From assembly GCF_000238775.2 (NCBI RefSeq), contig NZ_AFEJ02000002.1, positions 1,721,501 to 1,785,500 of the forward strand: DNA of 64,000 nucleotides, in the 5' to 3' direction. Below, piece after piece: positions 34,579-47,131 of the stretch. The notes beneath the pieces are model-generated. The model did not search any database and was not told the DNA's origin. It saw only the letters and a program-made list of their open reading frames with translations. The position numbers were made by a program, and so were the translations under genes. This stretch comes from Acaryochloris sp. CCMEE 5410. Lineage in GTDB: Bacteria; Cyanobacteriota; Cyanobacteriia; Thermosynechococcales; Thermosynechococcaceae. The number at the start of each line of letters is the position of its first letter. The stretch's first letter is position 1.

Positions 34579-37500
34579 TTAGAGAGCAGAATAATCTTGG
34601 ATAGATAGGTCTGCGAGATCAACCGTTACCCCTTTCAAAATCATCAGGGTTTGCTCCGAACCTGATAAGGAGATGCGAGTATCGCCATCATCAGTTGTGA
34701 CGCTGAGTTGACCTAGGGTTAACCCGCCAGAGAGGCCTAAGGTATCCAAATCAACCTCAAAATCGAGGACGGTATCTGGATCTTGCCCCATTTCAATGAC
34801 AAACCAGTCTGCACCGGATCCACCCGACAGATGATCTCTCCCTCGACCTCCAACTAAGGTGTCATCCCCAGCCCCGCCAAAAAGCTTATCGGCTCCAGAA
34901 CCACCCGTTAGCAAGTCGTTATCAGCACCGCCATACAAAGTGTCTTTGCCGCGACCACCCATCAGGGTGTCATCGCCAGCCTCCCCTAGGAGACGGTCTC
35001 GGCCCCGATTCCCTGCGATCTGATCATTGCCATCACGGCCAAAGAGGGTATCTCGTCCTCTCAAGCCTTTGATATCATCTGCTTCAGCCGTTCCTCGCAG
35101 GATATCTCGACGGTTGGTGCCCGTAATTTCATTAAAGACAGGCATCACTGCATCAATGACGGTATCGTCTCTGAAATCGAGATTCTGAATCCGGGTATCT
35201 TCAGCAGGAGCGGTTTCTGAGGCAGTAAACGCAGGCGTGGTTGGATCTGCATCGGCAGGGAAGTTCGCAGCCAGGTACTCCGCTAAGGCATCTTGCTCGG
35301 TCCCTGGATCGGCAAAGGTAGCAGCGCCAGGATCCGTGAGTACGTCGGGTAAGTCAATCCGATTGGCCTCGGGTCCGGTGGGGAAGGGATAACCATCGCC
35401 GCCATCGGCTAAGAAGTTAAGGGTAACAAGGCGGAAGGTGCGGCTGGCATCACCAACAATGTCACCATTTTGGACCACAACATCAAGGTCATTGCCATTC
35501 TCATCCGTAATGGCTAAGGACTGCACTCGATCGCCAACCGGTGCATCTGGGTCAAAGCTGAACTGAATCCCTGAAATTTGAGGGAATTGGCCGGGAGTGG
35601 CCCCATCAGCCGTTGCTGCCACACTATGCTCAATTACCTCCAATAATTGATCGGCGGTTAAGGTCAGCAGGGTCAGACTGTTGTTAAAGCGGAGGGAGTT
35701 GTCAATATCGAGCTGAGAGATTTCGCCTGCGGCTTTTCCAGAGACGGGGTTGGCCTGGGGCGGTAACTCATTGCCGTTGGCATCAATTTCGCCAATAGGG
35801 GCTCGAATACCACCCCCGTTTTTCAGGGAAATGACGACGGTATCGTCAAAGGTTTTGGCAGCGGCCAAGTTGGCATCTGCCGTCAGATTCCCTAGATTGG
35901 TCTCTTCCGTCCGCACACTTTCGCGGCGACCATCGATAAAGACTTCTGAAAGCCCAAAGACATTGCCATCTTGATCCGCTACCACATCAGAGACGGCATC
36001 GGTGAGCTGTTGAACGGCAGTGGCTTTGTCAGAGGATGCGATCGCATCTCCCACATCCGTCGTGCCATAGACCGTATTGACGACATCATCGGTAGTGGCA
36101 TAGGCCCCACTCACTGCCGGTTCCAGGCTGTTGGTAAGGATATTGCCATCGGCATCAAAGTCCAATACCAAGCGACCGAGATAGCTATATTCCCCATCGG
36201 TACTAACGACCAATACGGGATTGCCGCTGGCATCTGTGGTTTCAAAGGGATAGTCTCCTACAGCCACATCTCCGGGGCGGAGGACATCAGTTGAGTCTGC
36301 CAGGAGGGTATCGGAACCCCCCGCAATAATCACATCAACGCCATCTAGGAGGCCCGCTAGCTCTTGCTCTAGGGCAAATTGCTGCAGGTGGGACACCAAA
36401 ATAATTTTGTTAATGCCCAGAGTGCGGAGGCGATCCACTTCTGGCTGGAGGATAGCCGCTAAGGCGGCCATGTCATTGGCTTGTGGGCCAATTACCGTGG
36501 TGCCGGTGGGTGAGGAAATCGTTTCCAGTAACTGTGTCGTGGCCCCCAGAACACCAATTTGTTCACCACCTTCTTCAATAATGGTGGACGGGGCAATTTT
36601 GGGGGTTGCTGTCCCGGCTAAGGATTGTTCGGGTCCAGTGCGGAAGGCGGTATTGACCAAGATGTCGTTGGTAAAGACATCGCTTAAGTCGGCATCCCCG
36701 GAAAAATCGAGATTAGCAGACAGATAGGGGAACAAGGCTCCCACGGACCGATCATCTCCTAGACCTGGATCGCGGAAGTCGGGTTCAATAATGCTTGCAA
36801 ACGTATCCGACCCTAAATCAAATTCGTGGTTACCCACCGCCGAGGCATCGAAGCCGATCCGGTTCATGATCGAGATATCGACGCGACCGCTTCCTTCCCG
36901 CAACCCCGCATAGAAGTCGTCAATGGCATCGCCATCTAGATCGGCGGGTAAGCCGAACAGGGTGTTGTAGATATTGTTGAATAAACCGCTATCGCGAAAC
37001 GCGGTGCGATCGCCCGCCGCATTGAAGAAGGGACCCGCCAGATAGTTATCGCCCGCCGACAGGATCACCGTATTCTCGAACTCATCTTCAAAGAAGTCCG
37101 TCAGGGCCGCAAAGTTGGGAGCCCGACCGATGGCATCCACGCCGCCCTCTAAATCCGAGGCATGGAGAATTTGCAAGGTAAAGGTGCCAGAACCGCCGCC
37201 GGGGCCACCGCCGTTTCCGCCGCTGCCACCGCCATCCTCAAGGGTAAACCGACCCACAACCGGTTCATGATCGCTGGCCACAATGGAGTCATCAAAGATG
37301 ACCTGACCATCATCTCGAACAAAGTCATTGTTGACATGGACTATATCGAATTCGGCCCCTGCTGCCAGGGCGTTGGTGGCAAACTGATGATCCAGCACTT
37401 GGGCATTGCCATCAAAGATAAAGGTGTAGGCATCATCTGTCTCGACGGCCTGGGGAACCAGACTGGTTAAGACCTGTTCATCGCCGACTCCCGGCAAAAT

Positions 37501-40500
37501 CTCTAACAGATCGTTGGTCGTATCAAAGGTGTTTAAATCCCCCGCCACAATAATATGGGCGTCTGGATTGTCCGCTAATTGCCCATCCACAAAATCATTA
37601 ACGGCTTGGGCCTGGGCTTCTCGGGCATCTTCACCAGCCTGGATAAAGGGTTGGGTAGCACCAAAAATTGGGGAAGACCCAAACCGGGATGAAAAGTGGT
37701 TGTTAATGACTTGAACCGTTTGACCGTTAAATTCGAAGTTAGCGGCCAGGGGTGTGCGGCTGCCTGCAAAGGCATCAGGATTGCTGGCCCCTGCAGCAGC
37801 TAGCACCTCGGGGGTTAATAGTTGCAGAGAACTGTCGTCAATGGAGACGCGGTCAGGGTTATAGAGGAAGGCATTGCGAATATTGCCACCGGGCTGTCCT
37901 CCAAAAGCGCCATCTTCCGGATCAATGGTGCGGAATTCATAGGTGGGTCCACCAGCGGCTGCGATGGCATCCACGAGCATTTGCAATGTTTGATCAGCCG
38001 CAGTTGTACCATCATCGACACTACCCGAGTTATCCTGAATCTCTTGTAAGGCGATGATGTCGGGAGCCTGAAGATTATTGACAATTTGGGCTGCTAAGCG
38101 CTCAAACTGACGATTGGCGACATCCGCGGAACCATCCCCATCATTGGGATCTAGGTTGAGAACGTTGTAGCTAGCCACCGTTAATTGGGTATCGGTGCCG
38201 ACCAAAGTTGTGGTTTCTGGCTCTAAGCCGCTGGGAGTGGGGGTAAAGGCTTCAGTGACATTGACTTCAAAATTGCCAAAGCTGTAGCCCACAACTCCGG
38301 TGACATTGCCGAGCTGATCGCCAACATTAAGACCAGGGGTCTCAAAACCATCCGGGAGCAGATCCGGGTCAAACTGGATTTGGATCCGCTCAGGGTTTTG
38401 ATCGCCCGTATTATTAGGCCCTGAGACCAGATTGAGGGTGCCGCGATCCGTGAGGGCATCATCCGGCGAAACATTTGCCCCCTGATTCGGGAGGGTAAAG
38501 GCTTCTGCCGAAAACCGGTTAAAGACCCGAGTCGGCGAGATCGCCACGGCATCTTCCACGGTGACCCGCATGCCTTCAAGGCTTTCGAAGAAGTCAATGG
38601 CATCGTTTTCTGGATCGTACTCACCTGGATCCGTTTGCAGATTAACGGGCAGCTCATCCGCGCTAATCACCGTATCGTTGGAGGGTAGACGGCCGTTCTC
38701 ACCCAGCAAGGTGGCAGTGGGCAGCGCATTACCGCTAGATAAGACTTCAACTGCATCCACACTCAGCTGTGTAATCGATAAGTTATTGGTAGAGGCCCCG
38801 CCAGGAATAAACTCTGACACCTGCCCCGTCAGTTCTAGTTCATCGCCAATACTGACGGTAGGGGAACTGCCCGTAAACACAAAAATGCCGTCGGAGGTGC
38901 GGTCATTGCCGTCTCCAGTGGCATCTTGCAGGTAAAATCCATTGAAGTCAACGGCGGTAACGATGCCCGTGGTGGTAACCGTTTCTCCCTCGAATTGCGA
39001 CAGATGGCCTTCACCCTGGATATCGAAGATCTTGACTTCAGGAATAAACTCGTAAACGGCAACGGTCTCGCTCTCTTCATTCGTGACCACCAGTAAGCTC
39101 TGGCCGTTAGGGCTGTCATCCGTACTAATAAAGGTCAATCCTTCTGGGGCAATATCGGCATCATCGCGGATATATTGCAGGAATTCTGGAGTAGTCGGAT
39201 TGGTTACGTCATAGACCAGTACACCGCCCCCGGCTCGTTCTAGACCAATAAAAGCATAGGTACGGTTGCCCACCTGACCGACGGTCACGGCTTCTGGCTC
39301 TGCCCCTTTGTTATCGGAGCGACTATCAAACTCAGCAGGGTCGCCATCATCGGCGTTGAACAGTTCTGGGGCCAGCTCCGCCGTAATTCTGGCGATTTGA
39401 TCGCCGCTATCGAAGACTTGGTTGCCGACTTCATCCCAAATGCTAAAGGAGCGGCCCCCATAGGAGAACAGCTGGTCAAAGTCGCCATCGCCATCAATAT
39501 CGCCGTCGATGGTGGAAACTTGCAGCCGCCCCAGCTGATCGTCCTGTTGTAAGGTCGCGGCATCGGGGAAGGCGGTTGGATCGAGGGTTAGATCGGCAAT
39601 ACGCGCATCTTCATCACGGGCATCCCCCTCATTGGCAGTGATGTAGTAGGTTTTGCCGTTGGTAGTGAAAGATGCGATCGCATCCGGTTGATACAACCCA
39701 AACACCGGATGATTTTGCAGATTGATACCGCCATCGCGATCGCTGGGGTCGAGGGTATTCCCATCCCCAAACTGAATAAAGCCTAGAGTGATGGGGGCTG
39801 GATCAGGATCTAGGAGGACACTGCCATCTAAGGGAATATCACCGCCTGCTAAGGCAAAGTCATTATCATTCAGGACCACCAAGGTACCATCGGGGAGTAA
39901 GGCTAAGCCTTCCGGTTTATCCCCCGCCAAATATCCGAGGGAGGGTAAATTGGTGGTTTTGATTTTGTTGACGGGCTGAATACCAGCGGCAACTAAGGCA
40001 TCTGCAGATTGCTGCTCTAGGGTGCCATTTTCGAAAATGCCAATTTCGTCCAGGGTGAGTAAATTGGTAGCAGCAGAAATATCGATCTCGAAGATAAACT
40101 TCTTGGCGGTATCACCCACGGCGGAGTCCCGCTCAATCACATAGAATTTGCCGTCTCCGGCAAAAACGGCGTCCCCGATTTTGTCCACTCGACCACCGGA
40201 GCGCACTGCTGGGTCTTCCAAGAGATAAACGTATTCAGCGACGGGCTCGCCCGTGGCCGTATCAATCCCCAAGATGCGGATCACATCAGAATTATCAGAG
40301 GCGGCCCGATCAGGATTGGCCAGGGGGGTTTGGATAAAGGCATACAAGATACCGGTTTCATCATCTAGCGCGACGGCTTCAAACCCGCGATTTCGGCGGC
40401 GATTGATATATTCCGCTGGTAAGGTTTCTGTGCCAAAGGTGGCGGTCTCATTCTCCTGATCGTCACCACCGCCTGTTCCGGCTTGGGCTGCAGTCCCTTC

Positions 40501-42354
40501 GGGCACATACCGATTGAGCAGTACTCCTTCTGGTGAGAACTGGTAAATTGCCGGACGATACTCATCCACCATCCAGAAATTACCGTTGGCATCCTTCAAA
40601 ATGCCTTCAAAGTCGCCTCCAAAGGGATCAAAGGCCAGCGGATTACCCAATAAATCTACCGGCTGCTCATCAACGGCCTCATTATTGATATTGGAGCGAC
40701 CCGTAATCGGAGTACCGTCCCCTTGGGTAAGGAAAATCTGATCGGCAATGGTAACGCTAGTCAGATCTGGGGTCACTTCTAATTTGACAATCCGAGCCTG
40801 ATAATCCGGTAAGGCAAAGGGGCGCTCATTGATGCCATCCCCATCCACATCTAGGGTGTCAGGATTAGGCCCCCGGTCTGGAATCGTGTAAAAAATTAGA
40901 TTGCCAGAGCTGGAATCGGTACCGCCGTACCACAGTCCGGATAAGCCGCCCAACAGAATCTCTTGACCGGCTGGCGTCGTCCCCAGACTGGGTAAGTCGT
41001 CGAGGGTCAGCTGCGTCAGTTGGGCTGGTCCCCGACTAAAATCCTTGGCCCCCAAGGGCAGGATGTCCGTTACGGTTGCTGAGGCGATATCCACCACCGC
41101 AAAGGCATTATTCTCCTGTAAGGTCACGAAGGCGGTGGTACCGTCGGGGGAAATAGAGATAAATTCAGGTTCGACATCTTCAGAGGTGGTTTTATCAGGG
41201 AAGATCCGCACCCCTTTAGCTCGGAGTTCTGCTTCCTGGCCATCAAAGGCTGTGAAATCAGCCGTTTGTATGGATAGATTGTCGAAACCTGCCGATAAAT
41301 CAATAATGCTAATCGAGCCTGCTGGGTCAATATCGTCTTCAGGCTCGCCTTCATTCGCTACCAACACTTTGGTGCCATCTGGGGTAAAGGTGAGCATATC
41401 CGGTAGGGAACCCACTTCGATCTCACCCAGAAGTTCCCCATCGCTGTTAAGGAAAATCACGGTGCCGTTACGGGTGGCCGGATCGGCCTCAATCGCCACA
41501 GCAATAATGCCGTTCTGGATGGCAACGCTATTGGCTCCAGCCCCAAAGCTGGATAAGTCAATGGCGTCTAATGCTTGGGGCTGGGTCGGATCGCTCAGAT
41601 CCACAACCTGTAATTCCGTTTCCCCCGACACGACAAAGAGCTTTTGAGAGGCAGGGTCAAAGGCGTTAATTTCAGCCCCATTATCGAGGGTGACTCCCCC
41701 AATTTTGGTCAAGGGGCCATCCGAACCACCCGTTGGACCACCATTGCCGACCGTCAGGGAATCGGTGGGCAATGTCAGGGGGGAATTGCTTCCCGTCCAA
41801 TTACTGGCATCACTAATCGCGGCCAAAAGTTCAGTGGGGGACCCCGTTACTGGACCGCTGTAGACGACGTTATCCACCTCTTGCGTGGGTCCAGCGCCTG
41901 CACCTACAGCAACTGCGGTAGTGCCGATTTCAAGGCCAGGGGGTAGCGCCGATGTGTTTGAAGAGGTTGCATCGGCCTGGAATTCAGTGCTGTTGGTCAG
42001 TAAGGCGAAGAGAAAGGTGGGGTTGGTGGAAAGACCCTGGAAAGCAATAATTTGATCGCCACTGGTGGATAGGGAAAATCCACTGGTGCCTACTCCAGCA
42101 TCATTATCGGCAGTGAAGTCGGCATTGTTGTTCACAAAATTGATGACCGTACCTGCGGTCAGAGCAGCGGGTGCAGTGTACTTCACGGCCCCTTCGTTGG
42201 CCCGAAAACTGCCATCACTAAGGACGCCACTATCGGTGAACCGAATTTCTGTACCTGCATCGATATCGACAAGCAAGACAAAACTAAAGTCATCAGGATT
42301 ATCGGAATTGACTCCAATAATTGCGATGTCACCAGCAGAGAGGGAAGTAGCCAT
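34579..42354 (-). CDS. Giant secreted multidomain phosphoesterase/nuclease with RTX repeats
   Basis: 2591 residues from [15 protein letters not shown] (ATG 42354, with AGGA just upstream; an upstream Met at 42384 is in frame). Rough layout: lamin-tail-like N-domain (1-210); phytase-like/choice-of-anchor I propeller region (220-1090, including [17 protein letters not shown] and [14 protein letters not shown]); OB-like segment (about 1100-1340); ExeM/NucH-type endonuclease (1385-1690: [45 protein letters not shown]); UshA-type 5'-nucleotidase (1725-2390: [28 protein letters not shown]); RTX calcium-binding nonapeptides (about 2410-2510) and a C-terminal type I secretion region. There is no Sec signal, as expected for type I export. 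It probably releases phosphate from extracellular nucleic acids, nucleotides and phytate-like esters. No transporter genes lie nearby. Confidence 0.9.
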   Translation of the reverse strand: MATSLSAGDIAIIGVNSDNPDDFSFVLLVDIDAGTEIRFTDSGVLSDGSFRANEGAVKYTAPAALTAGTVINFVNNNADFTADNDAGVGTSGFSLSTSGDQIIAFQGLSTNPTFLFALLTNSTEFQADATSSNTSALPPGLEIGTTAVAVGAGAGPTQEVDNVVYSGPVTGSPTELLAAISDASNWTGSNSPLTLPTDSLTVGNGGPTGGSDGPLTKIGGVTLDNGAEINAFDPASQKLFVVSGETELQVVDLSDPTQPQALDAIDLSSFGAGANSVAIQNGIIAVAIEADPATRNGTVIFLNSDGELLGEIEVGSLPDMLTFTPDGTKVLVANEGEPEDDIDPAGSISIIDLSAGFDNLSIQTADFTAFDGQEAELRAKGVRIFPDKTTSEDVEPEFISISPDGTTAFVTLQENNAFAVVDIASATVTDILPLGAKDFSRGPAQLTQLTLDDLPSLGTTPAGQEILLGGLSGLWYGGTDSSSGNLIFYTIPDRGPNPDTLDVDGDGINERPFALPDYQARIVKLEVTPDLTSVTIADQIFLTQGDGTPITGRSNINNEAVDEQPVDLLGNPLAFDPFGGDFEGILKDANGNFWMVDEYRPAIYQFSPEGVLLNRYVPEGTAAQAGTGGGDDQENETATFGTETLPAEYINRRRNRGFEAVALDDETGILYAFIQTPLANPDRAASDNSDVIRILGIDTATGEPVAEYVYLLEDPAVRSGGRVDKIGDAVFAGDGKFYVIERDSAVGDTAKKFIFEIDISAATNLLTLDEIGIFENGTLEQQSADALVAAGIQPVNKIKTTNLPSLGYLAGDKPEGLALLPDGTLVVLNDNDFALAGGDIPLDGSVLLDPDPAPITLGFIQFGDGNTLDPSDRDGGINLQNHPVFGLYQPDAIASFTTNGKTYYITANEGDARDEDARIADLTLDPTAFPDAATLQQDDQLGRLQVSTIDGDIDGDGDFDQLFSYGGRSFSIWDEVGNQVFDSGDQIARITAELAPELFNADDGDPAEFDSRSDNKGAEPEAVTVGQVGNRTYAFIGLERAGGGVLVYDVTNPTTPEFLQYIRDDADIAPEGLTFISTDDSPNGQSLLVVTNEESETVAVYEFIPEVKIFDIQGEGHLSQFEGETVTTTGIVTAVDFNGFYLQDATGDGNDRTSDGIFVFTGSSPTVSIGDELELTGQVSEFIPGGASTNNLSITQLSVDAVEVLSSGNALPTATLLGENGRLPSNDTVISADELPVNLQTDPGEYDPENDAIDFFESLEGMRVTVEDAVAISPTRVFNRFSAEAFTLPNQGANVSPDDALTDRGTLNLVSGPNNTGDQNPERIQIQFDPDLLPDGFETPGLNVGDQLGNVTGVVGYSFGNFEVNVTEAFTPTPSGLEPETTTLVGTDTQLTVASYNVLNLDPNDGDGSADVANRQFERLAAQIVNNLQAPDIIALQEIQDNSGSVDDGTTAADQTLQMLVDAIAAAGGPTYEFRTIDPEDGAFGGQPGGNIRNAFLYNPDRVSIDDSSLQLLTPEVLAAAGASNPDAFAGSRTPLAANFEFNGQTVQVINNHFSSRFGSSPIFGATQPFIQAGEDAREAQAQAVNDFVDGQLADNPDAHIIVAGDLNTFDTTNDLLEILPGVGDEQVLTSLVPQAVETDDAYTFIFDGNAQVLDHQFATNALAAGAEFDIVHVNNDFVRDDGQVIFDDSIVASDHEPVVGRFTLEDGGGSGGNGGGPGGGSGTFTLQILHASDLEGGVDAIGRAPNFAALTDFFEDEFENTVILSAGDNYLAGPFFNAAGDRTAFRDSGLFNNIYNTLFGLPADLDGDAIDDFYAGLREGSGRVDISIMNRIGFDASAVGNHEFDLGSDTFASIIEPDFRDPGLGDDRSVGALFPYLSANLDFSGDADLSDVFTNDILVNTAFRTGPEQSLAGTATPKIAPSTIIEEGGEQIGVLGATTQLLETISSPTGTTVIGPQANDMAALAAILQPEVDRLRTLGINKIILVSHLQQFALEQELAGLLDGVDVIIAGGSDTLLADSTDVLRPGDVAVGDYPFETTDASGNPVLVVSTDGEYSYLGRLVLDFDADGNILTNSLEPAVSGAYATTDDVVNTVYGTTDVGDAIASSDKATAVQQLTDAVSDVVADQDGNVFGLSEVFIDGRRESVRTEETNLGNLTADANLAAAKTFDDTVVISLKNGGGIRAPIGEIDANGNELPPQANPVSGKAAGEISQLDIDNSLRFNNSLTLLTLTADQLLEVIEHSVAATADGATPGQFPQISGIQFSFDPDAPVGDRVQSLAITDENGNDLDVVVQNGDIVGDASRTFRLVTLNFLADGGDGYPFPTGPEANRIDLPDVLTDPGAATFADPGTEQDALAEYLAANFPADADPTTPAFTASETAPAEDTRIQNLDFRDDTVIDAVMPVFNEITGTNRRDILRGTAEADDIKGLRGRDTLFGRDGNDQIAGNRGRDRLLGEAGDDTLMGGRGKDTLYGGADNDLLTGGSGADKLFGGAGDDTLVGGRGRDHLSGGSGADWFVIEMGQDPDTVLDFEVDLDTLGLSGGLTLGQLSVTTDDGDTRISLSGSEQTLMILKGVTVDLADLSIQDYSAL

Positions 42355-42482
42355 GAGCATTCCTAAACAAACAGTAAAAAACAACCTGAAAACGATTAAG
42401 TTTTCAGAAGAGACCTAAATATGAGCAATTTTTCGGCTGCTTAATTTAGGGCCGAAGTGGTGATGAGTGAATTGAGAAAGTA

Positions 42483-42527
42483 GATTCTTCGTTAACCGTA
42501 AATACTGCCATCCCCCAACGAAGAATC
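42483..42527 (-). promoter_or_regulatory. Inverted repeat in the leader/promoter of the giant RTX gene
   Basis: GATTCTTCGTT (42483-42493) and AACGAAGAATC (42517-42527) are perfectly complementary, with 23 bases between them, about 130 bp before the start codon. It may fold in the mRNA leader or be a protein-binding dyad. Confidence 0.4.
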
Positions 42528-42643
42528 ATGCACATGAGAAGCACTCCCAAAGTATTTGTCCAGCAGTATTGAAAACGTCTAATACTGCTTTAGAAGTACC
42601 GTCAGTAAGCCTCGCAGAGGGATGTAAAGACGAGCTAAACTAA

Positions 42644-42673
42644 AGATTAAGAAGGCTTCTAGTTGCGGTTAAG
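42644..42673 (-). promoter_or_regulatory. Possible Pho box
   Basis: Read on the minus strand: CTTAACCG (42666-42673), three bases, CTAGAAGC, three bases, CTTAATCT (42644-42651). The cyanobacterial Pho box is repeated PyTTAAPyPy(T/A) units with 3-bp gaps. The outer units match 7 and 8 of 8; the middle one is poor. It lies about 290 bp upstream of a gene with phosphatase and nuclease domains, which fits PhoB control. The site is suggestive, not firm. Confidence 0.4.
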
Positions 42674-43408
42674 TTTTGATTATGTTGACAAAAACAAAAA
42701 TAAACTAAGTTATTTCTTAATGCTTTGCAGAACATCGAAATAATCACCCACACTTTGCCCAGGCTAAAAAGTAAATTTGAAATCCTAAATCTTTGGTAGC
42801 TATTCTGTCTTTTTCTTCGCTTTTATATTAGGTGTTTGCAGCACATAAGAAGATAACTATTTAAGTAATAGTTTCTTTTCTAAAGAAACCAATAAAATAC
42901 AGCGGTTTTACCGCTAAAAGATCTCTATTTTGATGACTACTTTGTGGAGGACTGATTCTTATTAAAAAAATGAGGATATATTTTTGTGTGAATCAAAAGC
43001 TATCAACGTCAAAATTGCAGCCCCAAGCGTTCTACATCATTATTAAATGAATAAATATTAAGTTCAACTGGGTTAGCATCTGTGCTCAAGGATATTTCTG
43101 GATATGAGTGCAGATTCGATACCTTACTTATTGCGTGAATTAATCTGTCTTTATTGTCTTTTAATACTTTTGAATATCGAATTTATTCTCTATGACGAGT
43201 TTGATTAATCTTTAATGAAGAAGCGTTAACCTATAGGATGTTTAGCGCCTTATTCTGTATGAATTTATACATCTTTAAACTGCTGGAATAAGCAGTTTTT
43301 TCACTCATTGACATCTGGTTGCCGTCCACGTTAAACAAGGGTTTGTCAGAGAAATCATCTCTTGATAGTTTTTTGTGCGTGCTTTCTGTTGCATCCGGAG
43401 GGGTCCAT

Positions 43409-44377
43409 ATGGACGTCAGCCTCATCGTCTCAAATATTCTGAATCCACCCGTTCTATTTTTTTTCTTAGGTATGACGGCTGTCTTTGTTCAGTCTGACTT
43501 AGAAATACCTGCCCCGATTCCGAAACTCTTCTCGCTGTATCTGCTGTTTGCCATTGGGTTTAAAGGTGGAGTTGAGCTGGTTAAAAGTGGGATTACCCAA
43601 GATGTGATGCTGACGTTAGCTGCTGCAGTGGTGATGGCATGCTTTGTACCGCTCTACACCTTTTTTATTCTCAAAATTAAGCTGGGAAATTATGATGCGG
43701 CTGCGATCGCAGCCACGTATGGTTCCATTAGTGCCGTTACCTTTATCACTGCCAGTGCCTTTCTAACCGAGTTAAACATTGATTTTGATGGTTTTATGGT
43801 GGCTGCCCTAGCGTTGATGGAATCTCCAGCCATTATCGTTGGCTTAATTTTAGTTAACCTGTTTGCCGCCAATCGCGAACAAGAGTTCGCATGGGCTGAA
43901 GTCCTTAAAGAAGCCTTTCTCAACAGCTCCGTTTTCCTGCTGGTGGGCAGTTTAATTATAGGTGTCTTAACCGGTGAGCATGGGTGGGAAGTCCTAGAAC
44001 CCTTTACTCAAGGGCTGTTTTATGGAGTGCTCACCTTTTTCTTACTCGATATGGGGCTAGTCGCCGCTCGCAGAATTAAAGACTTACAAAAAACCGGAGT
44101 TTTCCTCGTTGGGTTTGCCATCCTGATACCCATCATCAATGCCGGTATCGGATTAGGCATCGCCAAACTCATTGGTATGTCCGTTGGTAATGCCCTTCTA
44201 TTTTCAGTGCTTTGTGCCAGTGCTTCATACATTGCCGTTCCCGCTGCCATGCGTATGACGGTTCCTGAAGCCAATCCAAGTCTCTATGTTTCAACAGCCT
44301 TGGCGGTGACCTTTCCGTTCAATATTATTGTCGGCATCCCTCTGTACCTCGCTGGAATCGAGTTTTTATGGAACTAA
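43409..44377 (+). CDS. SbtA-like sodium-dependent bicarbonate transporter family protein
   Basis: 322 residues from ATG 43409 (MDVSLIVSNILNPPVLFFFL), preceded by GGAGG; an upstream in-frame start at 43319 would add 30 unlikely residues. About ten hydrophobic segments. YGSISAVTFITASAFL and CASASYIAVPAAMRMTVPEANPSLYVSTAL correspond to the two inverted halves of SbtA (DUF897). The cytosolic linker between the halves is much shorter than in Synechocystis SbtA, so it is a compact paralogue. Probable role: Na+/HCO3- symport at the plasma membrane. No SbtB-like PII gene is adjacent. Confidence 0.85.
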   Translation: MDVSLIVSNILNPPVLFFFLGMTAVFVQSDLEIPAPIPKLFSLYLLFAIGFKGGVELVKSGITQDVMLTLAAAVVMACFVPLYTFFILKIKLGNYDAAAIAATYGSISAVTFITASAFLTELNIDFDGFMVAALALMESPAIIVGLILVNLFAANREQEFAWAEVLKEAFLNSSVFLLVGSLIIGVLTGEHGWEVLEPFTQGLFYGVLTFFLLDMGLVAARRIKDLQKTGVFLVGFAILIPIINAGIGLGIAKLIGMSVGNALLFSVLCASASYIAVPAAMRMTVPEANPSLYVSTALAVTFPFNIIVGIPLYLAGIEFLWN

Positions 44378-45006
44378 GCGCTTGTTCCTTTGAATACTGT
44401 GTAAAGTTTTAGATGCTTCAGCTCAGTCAGATGTTAATGATTATGCTGTCATCCGTAATGTTGCGGGAATAGGCGGGTGAGTTAGAACTGAAACTTAAAC
44501 CAAACGAGGCGGGATACTGTTTATGACCGTATTTTTTGCTTGCCTAACCTCTTAATAAAACATGAAGAATAATCGTCCTCTTCAGCACAAATTTTGGTAA
44601 AGCTGTTCCGTTACGGATACCCCAGAAATCTTGTTAGTGCGCGGTTTGACCAAGATCTGTATCCTCTACTTTAGGTTCGCTTAATAACAACTTTCTGTAA
44701 CGATTTACCTATTAAAGGAGTTATTAAAAAATTTTACTACTGGTTAAAAATCAGTGTTTGTACGGTGAAAGAACCAGAGAAGACAAGCGAACATGAACAA
44801 AAGCAAGCGTTCGTGGTTTAAAAATGATGCCTAAACGATTCTTCAATCACTGCATGCATGTTGGCTTATGGTTATGCGTTGCCTCCATCGCATTGCCTCT
44901 CATTGGCAGGCTGTAAGTTAGGGAATGATGTTGTCAATTTAGCGAAACCGACTCAGTGGAACAGTAACGTTCTAAGCTGGTTGAGAGTGTTCATCGCTAA
45001 GACAAC
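44378..45006. other. Intergenic region upstream of dapL
   Basis: 629 bp without a supported gene. One tiny frame (44827-44916, 29 residues, MPKRFFNHCMHVGLWLCVAS) encodes a hydrophobic segment but has no clear ribosome-binding site. The rest probably holds the dapL promoter and leader. Confidence 0.45.
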
Positions 45007-46236
45007 ATGGCAACGATTAACGACAATTATTTAAAGCTCAAAGCAGGTTACTTATTTCCCGAGATTGGTCGCCGAGTCAGCGCATTTGCTGAGGCCAATC
45101 CCGACGCACCGATTATCAAGCTTGGCATTGGGGATGTAACAGAACCCCTACCAGAGGCCTGCCGAAGTGCCATGGTCACCGCCGTTGAAGACATGGGGAA
45201 TCGAGATTCCTTCAAAGGCTATGGTCCAGAGCAAGGCTATGGTTGGTTACGGGAAAAAATTGCAGCCCATGATTTCCAGACCCGAGGTTGTGATGTGGAT
45301 GCTGGAGAGATTTTTATTTCGGATGGCTCCAAGTGCGACTGCGGCAATATTCTCGATATTTTTGGCGATAACAACACCATTGCCGTCACCGATCCGGTGT
45401 ATCCCGTCTATGTGGATACCAACGTCATGGCCGGACATACGGGTCCTTGCAATGATCAGGGCGAATATGAAGGACTCACCTATTTACCGATTAATGCAGG
45501 CAATCACTTCACGGCTCAAATTCCCAGCCAAAAGGTGGATTTGATCTACCTCTGTTTCCCCAATAACCCCACCGGGGCGGTGGCGAGCAAGAGCCATCTG
45601 CAAGATTGGGTGAACTATGCCAAATCCCATGGCTCCATCATTCTGTTTGATGCTGCCTATGAAGCCTTTATTACCGATCCTGAGATTCCCCACTCCATTT
45701 ATGAGATTGAGGGAGCCAGGGACTGTGCAATTGAGTTTCGTTCCTTTTCCAAAAATGCCGGATTTACTGGAACTCGCTGTGCCCTGACGGTGGTTCCCAA
45801 AACCTTAACGGCCAAAGGGTCAGATGGATCCGATGTCGAACTCTGGAAGCTGTGGAACCGCCGCCAATCCACTAAGTTTAATGGGGTGTCCTATATCGTC
45901 CAGCGCGGGGCAGAAGCGGTCTATTCTGAAGCGGGGCAGGCTCAAACCCAAGGGCTAATCAGCTTCTACCTGGAAAATGCCAAAATCATTCGTGAGAAAT
46001 TAACGACTGCTGGGTTACAGGTGTTTGGTGGCGTTAACGCGCCCTATGTCTGGGTGCAGACGCCCAATGGCATTTCTAGCTGGGACTTTTTCGATCAGTT
46101 GTTGAATAAAACCAATGTGGTCGGCACCCCTGGATCCGGCTTTGGCGCAGCAGGTGAAGGCTATTTTCGGATTTCAGCCTTTAATAGCCGGGCCAATGTT
46201 GAAGAAGCCATGCGGCGGATTACTGCCAACCTCTAA
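45007..46236 (+). CDS. dapL: LL-diaminopimelate aminotransferase
   Basis: 409-residue PLP aminotransferase. [20 protein letters not shown] and [20 protein letters not shown] are the family N-terminus. The PLP Lys249 is in [20 protein letters not shown], and [20 protein letters not shown] is typical of plant/cyanobacterial DapL. The enzyme converts tetrahydrodipicolinate to LL-diaminopimelate in one step, for lysine and peptidoglycan synthesis. It is followed 18 bp later by a sulfurtransferase gene on the same strand. Confidence 0.96.
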   Translation: MATINDNYLKLKAGYLFPEIGRRVSAFAEANPDAPIIKLGIGDVTEPLPEACRSAMVTAVEDMGNRDSFKGYGPEQGYGWLREKIAAHDFQTRGCDVDAGEIFISDGSKCDCGNILDIFGDNNTIAVTDPVYPVYVDTNVMAGHTGPCNDQGEYEGLTYLPINAGNHFTAQIPSQKVDLIYLCFPNNPTGAVASKSHLQDWVNYAKSHGSIILFDAAYEAFITDPEIPHSIYEIEGARDCAIEFRSFSKNAGFTGTRCALTVVPKTLTAKGSDGSDVELWKLWNRRQSTKFNGVSYIVQRGAEAVYSEAGQAQTQGLISFYLENAKIIREKLTTAGLQVFGGVNAPYVWVQTPNGISSWDFFDQLLNKTNVVGTPGSGFGAAGEGYFRISAFNSRANVEEAMRRITANL

Positions 46237-46254
46237 GGAATTGGGGCTGGACCA

Positions 46255-47100
46255 ATGGCACATGTCGGTAATGTGGTTTCACCGCAATGGCTGCATGAGC
46301 ATCTTTATGATGCGCAGGTCGTCATTGTGGACTGTCGGTTTGCCCTAAGTGCTCCTCAGCAAGGGCGAGAGCAATACCAAACAGGTCATATTCCCGGTGC
46401 CTACTATCTGGATTTGAATAAGGATTTATCGTCCCCTGTGCAAACTCATGGGGGACGCCATCCTTTGCCCAATTCGTCTCAATTTGCAGCGAAGCTCTCC
46501 CAGATGGGCATCACCTCAGAGACCTTAGTTGTGGCCTATGACGATAGTCGGCAGGCCTTTGCTTCACGGCTGTGGTGGTTACTACGCTATCTCGGTCATG
46601 AGAAAGTGGCCGTTTTGGATGGAGGATTGGCAGCCTATCAAGCCCTCTATCCCACCACAACTGATATCCCCGAGATTCGAACAGGAGAGTTCCAAGCCTG
46701 TCCTAACCCGGGCCAAGTCGTCGATATCCAGACAGTCAAAGCCCGGAAAAATCAACCCAATGTAACGGTGGTGGACTCGCGCGCCCATGAACGCTATCTA
46801 GGTAACCACGAACCTATTGATCCAGTAGCGGGACATATCCCAGGGGCAGTCAACTATCCTTGGCAAGCCGTAACAGATGAGCAAGGCCGTTTGCTTTCAG
46901 CCTCTAAGTTGCAAGCTCACTATGCTGACTTAGAAAATGTTGATGAAGTGATTGTCTATTGCGGTTCAGGAGTAACTGCTTGTGTGAACCTGCTAGCCCT
47001 CGACATCGCAGGTATAAAAAACGGCCAGCTCTATGCCGGAAGTTGGAGTGACTGGTGCTCCTATCCTCTAGATGAGAATATGGAGGCTCAAGTCCAGTAA
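46255..47100 (+). CDS. Sulfurtransferase (thiosulfate/3-mercaptopyruvate type)
   Basis: 281 residues with two rhodanese domains. The N-terminal inactive one holds QTGHIPGAYYLDLNKDLSSP, the C-terminal one VDSRAHERYLGNHEP, VAGHIPGAVNYPW and the active loop YCGSGVTACVN with the catalytic Cys. The CGSGVTA loop fits the 3-mercaptopyruvate/thiosulfate sulfurtransferase group. It transfers sulfane sulfur to cyanide or thiols in the cytosol. It may be co-transcribed with dapL. Confidence 0.92.
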   Translation: MAHVGNVVSPQWLHEHLYDAQVVIVDCRFALSAPQQGREQYQTGHIPGAYYLDLNKDLSSPVQTHGGRHPLPNSSQFAAKLSQMGITSETLVVAYDDSRQAFASRLWWLLRYLGHEKVAVLDGGLAAYQALYPTTTDIPEIRTGEFQACPNPGQVVDIQTVKARKNQPNVTVVDSRAHERYLGNHEPIDPVAGHIPGAVNYPWQAVTDEQGRLLSASKLQAHYADLENVDEVIVYCGSGVTACVNLLALDIAGIKNGQLYAGSWSDWCSYPLDENMEAQVQ

Positions 47101-47131
47101 AGCAGGCTTTCAAACCCAGGTTCTAGAGCGT

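Larger units (their letters stand above)
42355..43408. other. Long intergenic region between divergent giant RTX gene and sbtA-like gene
   Basis: About 1050 bp, AT-rich, without a supported gene. It contains an 11-bp inverted repeat (42483-42527), a possible Pho box array (42644-42673) and, close to the right end, the Shine-Dalgarno GGAGG of the sbtA-like gene (43397-43401). Short frames here have no family resemblance. Confidence 0.6.

Noticed and set aside
35750-42418. Many plus-strand frames opposite the giant RTX gene
   Set aside because: Composition is biased and follows the codon pattern of the real gene; no recognised domains.
44827-44916. 29-residue hydrophobic mini-protein upstream of dapL
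   Set aside because: No ribosome-binding site and too short to judge.
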